Part shown: positions 55,132 to 62,433 of the stretch, piece after piece | How positions within the stretch are numbered: the first letter of the stretch is position 1 | Layout: each line of letters opens with the position of its first letter | Origin: Rhodococcus wratislaviensis | GTDB lineage: Bacteria; Actinomycetota; Actinomycetes; Mycobacteriales; Mycobacteriaceae | NCBI RefSeq assembly: GCF_900455735.1 | Contig: NZ_UAUI01000022.1 | Span: 558,001 to 622,000, forward strand | Direction: 5' to 3' | DNA: 64,000 bases | The notes under the pieces: generated by a model | The model's input: the letters and a program-made list of their open reading frames with translations, nothing else | The model's database searches: none | Told to the model about the DNA's origin: nothing | Position numbers and translations under genes: made by a program

Positions 55132-55508
55132 CAGCGGATCTCCTTCAGATAGGCGTCGGTGGCGAAGTGGGGCACCGGTGCCGTGGCGATCAAGGTCACC
55201 GGCGCCCCGTCGTCCAACTCGTCGAAGTCGTGGCATTCGAGCACGGCTTCGATCCTGATTCCCTCGGGGAGTTCGACGTATCCGACGGCGAACGGCGCGA
55301 AGCCGTTCGGCGGCGGGACGTACGGCGGAGATTTCGGGGCGAACCGCTGAACCGTGTACGCCCAGACCGTTCCGCGTGTGCTCAGAGTGAACGGCGACAT
55401 CGCCGGTCGTGAGCACTGCGAGCACAGACTGGTGGCCGGGAACGCGACAGTCGAGCAGTGGGAGCACCGGCTCGCGCCGAGCGCCGGCGCGGTGTGTGTC
55501 TCGCCCAT
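55131..55508 (-). CDS. DUF35 OB-fold/zinc-ribbon partner of the thiolase
   Basis: A 125-residue protein with a rubredoxin-like zinc ribbon (CSHC ... CSQC, about residues 16-33) followed by an OB-fold (GTVWAYTVQRFAP, FAVGYVEL, GAPVTLI). Such proteins bind Ltp/SCP2-type thiolases or aldolases, and sometimes the companion MaoC-type hydratase, and are needed for their activity or substrate channelling. ATG 55508 has a GAGAGG six bases upstream; ATG 55514 would be too close to it. Its stop overlaps the thiolase start by one base. Confidence 0.87.
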   Translation of the reverse strand: MGETHTAPALGASRCSHCSTVAFPATSLCSQCSRPAMSPFTLSTRGTVWAYTVQRFAPKSPPYVPPPNGFAPFAVGYVELPEGIRIEAVLECHDFDELDDGAPVTLIATAPVPHFATDAYLKEIR

Positions 55509-55545
55509 CCTCATCCTCTCCTCGGGATTCGTCGTCGGTGTCGGA

Positions 55546-56334
55546 TCAGCGACCGACCCAGACCGGCTCACGCTTTTCGAGGAAGGCGTTCACGCCTTCG
55601 CGTGCGTCCTCGGACTGCAGCGCATTGCCGACGGCGAGGTGCTCCATCACCATCAACGACTGGATGTCCGCGTCGAGACCGCGGTCGATGCACATCTTGG
55701 TGAGCTTCATCATGAACGGGCTCTTGTCGACGATCGGGGCGATGAACTCGGCGACAAGCTTGTCGAGGTCTTCGGCCGGCGCCGAGGCGTTGATCAGGTC
55801 GAAGGCCTCCGCCTCCTTGCCGGTCAGGAGTTTCCCGGTCAGCATGAGCTCCTTGGTCTTCCGAATGCCGATCATCCGCGGGAGCCGGTAGATCGGGCCT
55901 GCCCCACCGAACAGCGCGCGGCGGATGTGGAAGTCGCCGATGCGAGCGTCCTCGGCGGCGACGGCGAAGTCGCAGGAGATCATGAGCTCGAAACCGCCTG
56001 CGGTGACGAAGCCTTCGAGGACCGCGACGGACGGCGTGTTCATCGAGTACAGGCGGTCGCACACCTTGGCGGACAGCACGGCGACGTCCATCGCGGTGGT
56101 GGAGCCGACGTACTTCTCGCGCAGTTCGTCGAGATCGAAGCCCGAGCAGAAGGTGCCGTCGCGTCCACGCAGGACGAGCACCTTGAGGCTGGGGTCGTTG
56201 TCGACCTCCACGATGATCTCGTCGAGGCGATGCAGCAGCTCGACGGTGACCGCGTTCTTCTTGTGCGGGCGGTTGAGCCATACGCGGGCGACGTCGCCGT
56301 CCTTCTCGAGCACGATGTGGTCGGTGTCCACCAT
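55546..56334 (-). CDS. Enoyl-CoA hydratase/isomerase-family protein
   Basis: A 262-residue crotonase-fold protein. RVWLNRPHKKNAVTVELL, GRDGTFCSGFDL and the oxyanion segment TAGGFELMISCDFAVAAEDARIG fix the family. The glutamate equivalent to the first catalytic residue of hydratase is kept (FELM). The second glutamate, normally in a PE motif, is replaced (DFHIRR). It may therefore be an isomerase, hydrolase or one-base hydratase rather than a standard hydratase. ATG 56334 has AAAGGA seven bases upstream. It leads a nine-gene operon ending with the alcohol dehydrogenase. Confidence 0.84.
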   Translation of the reverse strand: MVDTDHIVLEKDGDVARVWLNRPHKKNAVTVELLHRLDEIIVEVDNDPSLKVLVLRGRDGTFCSGFDLDELREKYVGSTTAMDVAVLSAKVCDRLYSMNTPSVAVLEGFVTAGGFELMISCDFAVAAEDARIGDFHIRRALFGGAGPIYRLPRMIGIRKTKELMLTGKLLTGKEAEAFDLINASAPAEDLDKLVAEFIAPIVDKSPFMMKLTKMCIDRGLDADIQSLMVMEHLAVGNALQSEDAREGVNAFLEKREPVWVGR

Positions 56335-56359
56335 GTCGGTGTCCTTTCGAGGGAGAAAC

Positions 56360-56377
56360 TGAACTGGATTCACTTCA
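56360..56377. promoter_or_regulatory. Island operator 9 (nine-gene operon)
   Basis: TGAACTGGATTCACTTCA matches 13 of 14 fixed positions and lies 26 bases upstream of the crotonase start. Confidence 0.8.
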
Positions 56378-56454
56378 GTTCTACTGGGTGGGAGATGGTC
56401 CGTCAATAGGGCGGAGCAAGAGGTTTCGATTCAGCCGGGGGGAGGTGCTGGGAT

Positions 56455-57594
56455 TCAGAGCCCGACGAGATCCGCGACGCGTCTGCGGTGCGCTCGTGAA
56501 TCACCCAGAAGCGGTTCGTCACCGAGCGCGCGGCGAACGTAGGAATGCGCCGCATGTTCCCAGGTGAAGCCGACACCGCCATGCAATTGCACGGCCTCGA
56601 GGGCGGTGCCGATCGCGGCCTCGGTGCAGATTGCCCCCGCGACCGCGGCCGGGAGCGCCGCGGAGTCCGGGTCTTCCGAGAACACGGCGGCCGCATACCG
56701 CGCCGCCGATCGAGCCTTCTCCAACTCGACCAAAGTGTTGGCCAGTCGATGCTTGACGGCTTGGAAGGAGCCGATCGCTCGCCCGAACTGGTGGCGCTGC
56801 ATCGTGTAGTCCGTTGTGCTTTCGAGTAAACGATCGACGATTCCCACATGTTCGCAGGCCAGCCCGATCACCCCCAGGCTGTGCAGTGATGCGGCCGTCC
56901 GCAGTGCGTCGCGGGGTCCGACGAGACGCACGGCGTCCGCGTCGTCGAAGAGCAGATTCGCCTGCCGCCGACTGGGATCGATGACCGGAAGCTCCGTACG
57001 CCGCATCGCGGCGGTACGCAGGTCGACCGCATAGAGGCCGGGCCCCTCGTCACCGCGCCCGAGTAGCACGACGATATCGGCCGCGCCGCCCTGCACGACG
57101 TTGGTCGCGCGGCCGGACACCGACCAGCGACCTCCGGCTCGGGTGGCGTCGACGAAATCGGTGTCCGGGCTCAGAGCTGTCACGGTGGCGACGAGTTCGC
57201 CCTGGACGACCCGCCCCAGCAGGTCGTCGACCTGCGGGCACCGGTCGGCCGCGAGCAGGGCGCGCACTCCCAGCGTCGCGGACGTGAGCACCGGTTCACA
57301 GACCAGCGCGCGCCCGCATTCTTCGAGAACGATCCCGAGTTCGACCACGCCGTAACCCAGGCCCCCGCGATCTTCCGGCACCGCCAGCGCGGCGACGTTC
57401 ATCTCCTTGACGAGAAGCGACCACAACTCAGGGGAATAGCCGATCTCGGACTCGGCGGCGAGACGGCCGGCCTCGAGCGTCGAATGTCGATCCAGCAATT
57501 GGCGGACTACGGCCCGGATATCGTCGTGCTCGGCGACGGGCGTCATCGCCGGGGGTTCGGTCTCGGGCCAGGGACGGGCATGGGGGAACGGCAT
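56455..57594 (-). CDS. Acyl-CoA dehydrogenase subunit (FadE, lacking the catalytic glutamate loop)
   Basis: A 379-residue dehydrogenase paralogue. VRQLLDRHSTLEAGRL, VPEDRGGLGYG, RHQFGRAIGSFQAVKH and the C-terminal QLHGGVGFTWEHAAHSYVRRA place it with the short subunits of actinobacterial heteromeric dehydrogenases; it lacks the GGTxEI(Q) end. It is expected to pair with the 401-residue protein at 52768-53973, as alpha and beta chains of one enzyme (inference). GAGGAG precedes the ATG. It is a separate unit, divergent from the SnoaL-like pair, with its own operator. Confidence 0.85.
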   Translation of the reverse strand: MPFPHARPWPETEPPAMTPVAEHDDIRAVVRQLLDRHSTLEAGRLAAESEIGYSPELWSLLVKEMNVAALAVPEDRGGLGYGVVELGIVLEECGRALVCEPVLTSATLGVRALLAADRCPQVDDLLGRVVQGELVATVTALSPDTDFVDATRAGGRWSVSGRATNVVQGGAADIVVLLGRGDEGPGLYAVDLRTAAMRRTELPVIDPSRRQANLLFDDADAVRLVGPRDALRTAASLHSLGVIGLACEHVGIVDRLLESTTDYTMQRHQFGRAIGSFQAVKHRLANTLVELEKARSAARYAAAVFSEDPDSAALPAAVAGAICTEAAIGTALEAVQLHGGVGFTWEHAAHSYVRRALGDEPLLGDSRAHRRRVADLVGL

Positions 57595-57611
57595 GGAACT
57601 CTCCTCTAAAT

Positions 57612-57629
57612 TGACGTGAGTTCAGTTTA
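57612..57629. promoter_or_regulatory. Island operator 10 (acyl-CoA dehydrogenase)
   Basis: TGACGTGAGTTCAGTTTA matches 11 of 14 fixed positions and lies 18 bases upstream of the dehydrogenase start. Confidence 0.65.
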
Positions 57630-57678
57630 GTTTCGCGGAAGCTGCCGCGGCAAGAACCCTCGACAAGCCCCACCGGGT

Positions 57679-57696
57679 TGAACTAAGTTCATTTCA
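57679..57696. promoter_or_regulatory. Island operator 11 (SnoaL pair)
   Basis: TGAACTAAGTTCATTTCA matches 12 of 14 fixed positions. Its last base is the A of the ATG at 57696, so the message is probably leaderless or nearly so and a bound repressor would cover the start site. Confidence 0.7.
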
Positions 57697-58082
57697 TGAC
57701 CGATGCACTCGTGATCGAGCGGTACTACGCGATCCTCGACAGCGGCCGGATCGACGACGCGGTGGCCCTGCTCGACGAATCGATCGAGTTCGCCATAGTC
57801 CTCCCGGGTACCGTCCGCCGGGGGTACAGCCGCGCCGACATGCTCGACTACCTGAAGGGACGGCCCCCGGTCGATCGACGACACGTGCTGCTCCGAACGA
57901 GCAGCGCCGGCGACGTCCAGTTCGCCTACGGTTCCGTCGTGGAAAACGACGTGAAGACGACCGGCTACTTCCTTGCCGCCATGCACCTCGACAGCGACGG
58001 CGCCATCGATGCGTACGAGGTGTCGTTCGATACGGAATTCAGCATTCTCACAAAGGAGTTGGCCCATGGGAAGCGCGACTGA
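57696..58082 (+). CDS. SnoaL-like/NTF2-fold protein 1
   Basis: A 128-residue protein of the NTF2-like alpha+beta barrel fold. The pattern VIERYYAILDSGRIDDAVALLDESIEF followed by beta strands (FAYGSVVEN, GYFLAAMHLDSDGAIDAYEV) fits SnoaL/ketosteroid-isomerase-type proteins, which act as isomerases, hydratases or cyclases on ring compounds. No ribosome site is visible; the start is supported by the operator overlapping it. Its 3' end overlaps the next gene by 17 bases. Confidence 0.78.
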   Translation: MTDALVIERYYAILDSGRIDDAVALLDESIEFAIVLPGTVRRGYSRADMLDYLKGRPPVDRRHVLLRTSSAGDVQFAYGSVVENDVKTTGYFLAAMHLDSDGAIDAYEVSFDTEFSILTKELAHGKRD

Positions 58083-58464
58083 CCTGAACGAGACGACGTC
58101 TGCGACACCCGTGCTGGTCGCGTGGTTCGCGATCATGGATTCGGACGATCCCGACCGCGTCCTGAACATGATCACCGACGATTTCCGGATGTCGGTGCAA
58201 TTCTCCACCGGCGGTGGGAATGCCGCCGAGTTCGTCGGGGATCGCGCCGGTCTCGTCGAGTACCTGCAGCAACGCGAGAAGAGTGTGCTCATACACGAGA
58301 TCCTCGCGGGAGCTCGTGTCGGAGAGGTCGAACTGGCGCTGGGACGCACCACGCGGAACGGCGAGTTCGAGGCATCGTTCAACACCTCGGCGCAGCTCGA
58401 CGGATCGGGCCGCGTACGGAGGTTGCTGATCTGCCGCACGCCCGAAATCTCGTTCGACCTCTGA
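58066..58464 (+). CDS. SnoaL-like/NTF2-fold protein 2
   Basis: A 132-residue protein with the same fold: LVAWFAIMDSDDPDRVLNMITDDFRMSVQF as the helical start, then EFVGDRAGLVEYL and strands ending VRRLLICRTPEISFDL. Identity to the preceding protein is low, but order and size match, so the two may form a heterodimer. ATG 58066 follows AAGGAG and lies within the first gene, in another frame. The stop is just before palindrome copy 3. Confidence 0.76.
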   Translation: MGSATDLNETTSATPVLVAWFAIMDSDDPDRVLNMITDDFRMSVQFSTGGGNAAEFVGDRAGLVEYLQQREKSVLIHEILAGARVGEVELALGRTTRNGEFEASFNTSAQLDGSGRVRRLLICRTPEISFDL

Positions 58465-58469
58465 AACAG

Positions 58470-58513
58470 CTGTGAGTACTTATTAACCGCGGGCGGTTAA
58501 TAAGTACTCACAG
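58470..58513. repeat. Palindromic element, copy 3 (GTGAGTACTT family)
   Basis: Twenty-one-base perfect arms (58470-58490, 58493-58513) with only GG between them; the arm contains GTGAGTACTTATTAACC. It lies between the convergent SnoaL and GT39 genes and marks the right edge of the catabolic island. Confidence 0.9.
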
Positions 58514-58523
58514 GGGGTTTCGG

Positions 58524-60614
58524 TCAGGACGTGAGGTCGTACAGGGTCACGCCGTCGACGGTGACGGCGGTGAAGTTCTCCTGCACCCAGGTGGAGATCT
58601 CCGATGCCGTTCCGTCTCCACCCATTCCGCCGCCTCGGCCGCCGGAGATGAAGTAGTGGATCTTGCCGTCCGCCACGTACTGCTGGAACTGCTCCAGCGT
58701 GGGTGACGGATCGCTGCCGTTGAAACCGCCGATCGGCATGACCGGGTCCTCGGTGGCCAGCTGGTATCCGGATGCGCTGTTGGATCCGATCGCCGCTGCC
58801 ACCCAGGTGTAGTTGCCGGAATCCTGTTCGAGCAACGACACCAGTTCCGCGCCGGGGGTGCTACCGGACAGCAGTCCCCCGGCGGCGCCGCCCATGGCAC
58901 CCATACCGCCCGTGCCGTCGGTGGCACTTGCCGTCGCACCGTCGGTTGCGCCGGGTGCGGTGGTACCGCCGGGCATTGCCGGTGCGGTGGCACCGTCGGT
59001 GCGGCCGCCCATGCGTCCGGCACCGTCCATGCCGCCGGGGCCACCCATTCCGCCGGGGCCGCCGCGGGCGCCTTCGACGTTGGGTCCGGCCGAGACGATC
59101 GAACCGGTGTGCGGCGTCGCGATCGTGTCGACGGCGTAGGCCGTCGGTCCGGCGAGCCCGGTGAACAGTGCGGCCAGCGTGACCACGGCAGCGATGCGGC
59201 CCCGGGTCAGCGCCGGGATCAGCACGGCAACCGCGGCGACGACGCCGACGACGACCACCGCCCACTTCAGCCACGGCACGAACGACGCGCTGCGTCCGAG
59301 CAGAACCCAGGACATGGCAGCGGTGGCCAGCAGTGTCACCGCGAGAACCGCCCGCACCCACAGCGCGTCCCGTCGACGCCACAGCGTCACCGAACCGATC
59401 GCCACCAGCGCTGCCACCGCCGGTGCGAGCGCGACGGTGTAGTACGCGTGGAAGATGCCCGCCATGAAGCTGAACGTCAGCCCGGTGACGAGCAGCCACA
59501 ACCCCCACACGAGGAACGACGCACGCTGGGTGTCGACGCGAGGCGCCCTGCCGCGCAGCGCGAGACCGGCGACCAGCAGGATCAGCGCGGCCGGGATCAG
59601 CCAGGCGATCTGACCGCCCTGAGCCGACTCGAACATGCGCGTGATGCCGGTGCTGCCCCACATACCGCCACCGCCGCCGGGGCCACCTGCGGGGAAGCCG
59701 CCACCCGCCATGGCCTCGCCGGCACCTCCCAACGCCGCAGTGGCGTCACCGCGACCGCCGCCGGGCGTGACGCTGCCGGTCTCCTCACCGTTCAACCGGC
59801 CGAGACCGTTGTAGCCCAGCGTGAGTTCGAGGATCGAGTTGTTCTGCGAACCACCGATCCAGGGCCGCGACGACGCCGGCCACAGTTCGACGATCAGCAG
59901 CCACCAGCCCGCGGAGACGATCATCGCGCCGAGCGCCGCGAAGCACTGGGCGAGGCGTTTGCCGAACTTCGGCGGTCCCGCGACGAGATAGGTCAGAGCG
60001 AGCGGCGGGACGACGAGCATCACCTGAAGCTGCTTGGTCAGGAATCCCAAACCGACGAACACGCCGGTCAGCACCATCCACCGGGTGCGTCCGTCCTCCA
60101 CGGCCCGCAGCATCGCCCACACGGAGGCGATCATCAGCAGCACCAGCAGGGCGTCGGGGTTGTTGAATCGGAACATCAGCACCGCGATCGGCGTCAGCGC
60201 GAGCACGAAACCCGCGAGCAGACCGGCCGGGGCGCCGAACCACCGCTTCACCGTGGCGTACAGCAGGGCGACGGAACCGACACCGAGCAGGGCCTGCGGT
60301 ACCAGCATCGCCCACGAGCTGAGCCCGAAGATCCGGACCGACAGCGACATCAGCCACAGCGACATCGGCGGCTTGTCGACGGTGATGGAGTTGGCGGCGT
60401 CGGAGGATCCGAAGAAGAACGCCTTCCACGACTCCGAACCCGCCTGGACCGCGGCGGCGTAGAACGAGTTGGCCCAGCCGGAGGCGCCGAGCCCCCAGAT
60501 GTACGCGACCGCGGTCCCGGCCAGCAGCGCGGCGAGCGCCCAGGGCTCCCACCGCCTCCGGGCCGGGGGTGGTTCGGCCGCGTCGACCTTCGGTTGTTCG
60601 AGGGTCGTCGTCAT
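58524..60614 (-). CDS. ArnT/PMT-like GT39 glycosyltransferase with Gly-rich inserts
   Basis: A 696-residue polytopic membrane protein of the GT39/PMT_2 family (eleven or more helices). The catalytic first loop contains NSITVDKPPMSLWL, and the second large loop has WIGGSQNNSILELTLGYNGLGRL. A glycine-rich stretch lies near residues 275-325, and a second (Gly, Met, Thr, Ala) near 510-585 precedes an extracellular C-terminal domain. It probably moves a sugar from a polyprenyl-phosphate donor to an outside acceptor. Its start overlaps the stop of the GT2-GtrA gene (ATGA), which supplies the likely donor. Confidence 0.88.
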   Translation of the reverse strand: MTTTLEQPKVDAAEPPPARRRWEPWALAALLAGTAVAYIWGLGASGWANSFYAAAVQAGSESWKAFFFGSSDAANSITVDKPPMSLWLMSLSVRIFGLSSWAMLVPQALLGVGSVALLYATVKRWFGAPAGLLAGFVLALTPIAVLMFRFNNPDALLVLLMIASVWAMLRAVEDGRTRWMVLTGVFVGLGFLTKQLQVMLVVPPLALTYLVAGPPKFGKRLAQCFAALGAMIVSAGWWLLIVELWPASSRPWIGGSQNNSILELTLGYNGLGRLNGEETGSVTPGGGRGDATAALGGAGEAMAGGGFPAGGPGGGGGMWGSTGITRMFESAQGGQIAWLIPAALILLVAGLALRGRAPRVDTQRASFLVWGLWLLVTGLTFSFMAGIFHAYYTVALAPAVAALVAIGSVTLWRRRDALWVRAVLAVTLLATAAMSWVLLGRSASFVPWLKWAVVVVGVVAAVAVLIPALTRGRIAAVVTLAALFTGLAGPTAYAVDTIATPHTGSIVSAGPNVEGARGGPGGMGGPGGMDGAGRMGGRTDGATAPAMPGGTTAPGATDGATASATDGTGGMGAMGGAAGGLLSGSTPGAELVSLLEQDSGNYTWVAAAIGSNSASGYQLATEDPVMPIGGFNGSDPSPTLEQFQQYVADGKIHYFISGGRGGGMGGDGTASEISTWVQENFTAVTVDGVTLYDLTS

Positions 60615-61864
60615 GCGTGAGCTCCTTCGGGGCGTGCGTTCCGGAACACCCAGCGAAGGGCTATGAAACGGCTGATGGTGGCAACGAGATTGGCGAGAAC
60701 GAGGACGGCGAGTTCGACGTGCTTGGACACGTCCGGGGCCGCCCAGTGGAGGACGTACAGCGAACCGCTGGTGAGGAGCAATCCGAAGGCGAACACGAGC
60801 AGGCCCTGCATCTGATGCCGGGCCGCGCCTTCGGATCCGCGGACACCGAACGTGAACGCGCGGTTCGCGGCCGTGTTGAGCACGGCGGTGACGAGCAGTG
60901 AGACGGCGTTGGCCCACTGCGCGCCCATGATCGGATGCAGGATCAGGTAGAGCAGCGCGTACGCGACGGTCGACGCGATGCCGATCACGGCGAACCGGGC
61001 CAGCTGCCCGACCATGCCGCGGGGAACTCCGGGCACCAGCGGCTCGCGACCGAAACTGTCGCGGAGGCTGCCGAGCGGCAGCGATCCGGTGGACAGGGCC
61101 CGGCCCACCCGCCACACCCCCTTGAGGTCGGCGACGGCGGTCGCGACGATGTCGACGCGACTGTCCGGGTCGTCCACCCAGTCGACGGGGACCTCGTGGA
61201 TGCGCAGGCCTGCGCGTTCCGCGAGCACCAGCAGCTCGGTGTCGAAGAACCATCCGGTGTCCTCGACCAGCGGCAGCAGGCGCTGCGCGACGTCTGCCCG
61301 CATCGCCTTGAACCCGCACTGGGCGTCGGAGAACCGCGCGTGCAGGGCGCTGCGGAGGATGAGGTTGTAGCTGCGGGAGATGAACTCGCGCTTCGGGCCT
61401 CGGACCACCCGCGACGAGCGGGCGAGACGGGAGCCGATCGCGAGGTCCGAGTGCCCCGACAACAAGGGCGCGATGAGCGGCATCAGGGCGTTGAGGTCCG
61501 TCGACAGGTCGACATCCATGTACGCCACCACCTCGGCGTCGGAGGCACTCCACACCGCACGCAGAGCGCGGCCTCGCCCCTTCTCGTCGAGGTGGACGAC
61601 GTGGATGCCGTCGATCTCGGCGGCCAGCCGGTGGGCCACGGTGAGGGTGGCGTCGACGCTGGCGTTGTCGGCGATGGTGATGCGGGCGGAGTAGGGAACG
61701 TTCTCGTCGAGGTGCCGCCGCAGCCGGCGCACGCAACGTTCGAGTCCGGCTTCCTCGTTGTAGACCGGCACGACAACGTCGAGCACGGGCGCGGTCTCGG
61801 AGGTTTCGGGGGTCTCGAGTCGTCCCATGGCGCCCGGTGCGCGGGAGAGGGAATTCGTCGTCAT
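60611..61864 (-). CDS. GT2 glycosyltransferase fused to a GtrA domain
   Basis: A 417-residue fusion. Residues about 25-255 form a GT-A fold transferase of the dolichyl-phosphate type: VVVPVYNEEAGLERCV, AYMDVDLSTDL (DxD near 116) and SRSYNLILR. Residues about 275-400 are the four-helix GtrA domain (FAVIGIASTVAYALLYL to FIALRWVF), proposed to flip or hold the polyprenyl-phosphate sugar. It should make a polyprenyl-phosphate hexose on the cytosolic side for the GT39 enzyme encoded next in the operon. Upstream, palindrome copy 4 lies between it and the divergent HIT gene. Confidence 0.9.
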   Translation of the reverse strand: MTTNSLSRAPGAMGRLETPETSETAPVLDVVVPVYNEEAGLERCVRRLRRHLDENVPYSARITIADNASVDATLTVAHRLAAEIDGIHVVHLDEKGRGRALRAVWSASDAEVVAYMDVDLSTDLNALMPLIAPLLSGHSDLAIGSRLARSSRVVRGPKREFISRSYNLILRSALHARFSDAQCGFKAMRADVAQRLLPLVEDTGWFFDTELLVLAERAGLRIHEVPVDWVDDPDSRVDIVATAVADLKGVWRVGRALSTGSLPLGSLRDSFGREPLVPGVPRGMVGQLARFAVIGIASTVAYALLYLILHPIMGAQWANAVSLLVTAVLNTAANRAFTFGVRGSEGAARHQMQGLLVFAFGLLLTSGSLYVLHWAAPDVSKHVELAVLVLANLVATISRFIALRWVFRNARPEGAHA

Positions 61865-61926
61865 GCGTCCAAGATTCGTCCCGTACGCTCCGATGACTCT
61901 GGACGGAGGCTGGGAGTTTCCTGTGC

Positions 61927-61989
61927 GCTTCGCGCCCGTGAGTACTTATTAACCGCGGGAGGTTAATAAGTACTCACGGGGGGCGAAGC
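61927..61989. repeat. Palindromic element, copy 4 (GTGAGTACTT family) in a divergent promoter region
   Basis: Inner 20-base perfect arms (61935-61954, 61961-61980) contain GTGAGTACTTATTAACC, and an outer 7-base pair GCTTCGC/GCGAAGC (61927-61933, 61983-61989) extends the stem. It ends six bases before the HIT start codon, so here it lies in 5' DNA rather than at gene ends. Confidence 0.88.
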
Positions 61990-61995
61990 CGCATA

Positions 61996-62430
61996 ATGGC
62001 GGCCATGGGATCTGTATTCAGCGCCATCATCAACGGAGATCTGCCCGGACGTTTCGTGTGGGAGGACGAGGACGTCGTCGCGTTCCTCACCATCGCTCCC
62101 GTCACGCAGGGCCATGCCCTCGTCGTACCCCGCAAGGAGGTGGACCAGTGGCAGGACGTCGACGGTGAGATCTGGACGAAGGTCATGGACGTCGCCCGCA
62201 CGATCGGGCAGGCCGTCCGCCCCGCGTTCGACGCGCCGCGCGCGGGTCTGCTGATCGCGGGCCTCGAGGTGCCGCACCTGCACGTGCACGTGTTCCCGGC
62301 CTACGACCTCGGTGATTTCAACATCAGCAACGCCGAGCAGAACCCGTCCCAGGAATCGCTCGACGAGGCGCAGGCGAAGCTCAAGGCAGCGCTGCGCGAA
62401 CTCGGCCACGCGGACAACGTCCCCGACTGA
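61996..62430 (+). CDS. HIT-family protein
   Basis: A 144-residue histidine-triad protein. It has the N-terminal [21 protein letters not shown], the conserved ITQGH-like [17 protein letters not shown] and the catalytic PHLHVHVFP. It probably cleaves nucleotidyl adducts. It lacks the CxxC of the first HIT protein in the window. ATG 61996 or 62005 may be used; no ribosome site is clear, and palindrome copy 4 is immediately upstream. It converges with the kinase gene with a 3-base gap. Confidence 0.86.
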   Translation: MAAMGSVFSAIINGDLPGRFVWEDEDVVAFLTIAPVTQGHALVVPRKEVDQWQDVDGEIWTKVMDVARTIGQAVRPAFDAPRAGLLIAGLEVPHLHVHVFPAYDLGDFNISNAEQNPSQESLDEAQAKLKAALRELGHADNVPD

Positions 62431-62433
62431 CGG

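Noticed and set aside
28942-57696. Reading the island operators as KstR or KstR2 steroid boxes
   Set aside because: The steroid consensus motifs as I know them (AACnnGTT-type and ACAAG-CTTG-type) do not match TGAACTG-N4-CAGTTCA, and no ring-degrading Kst/Hsa genes are present.
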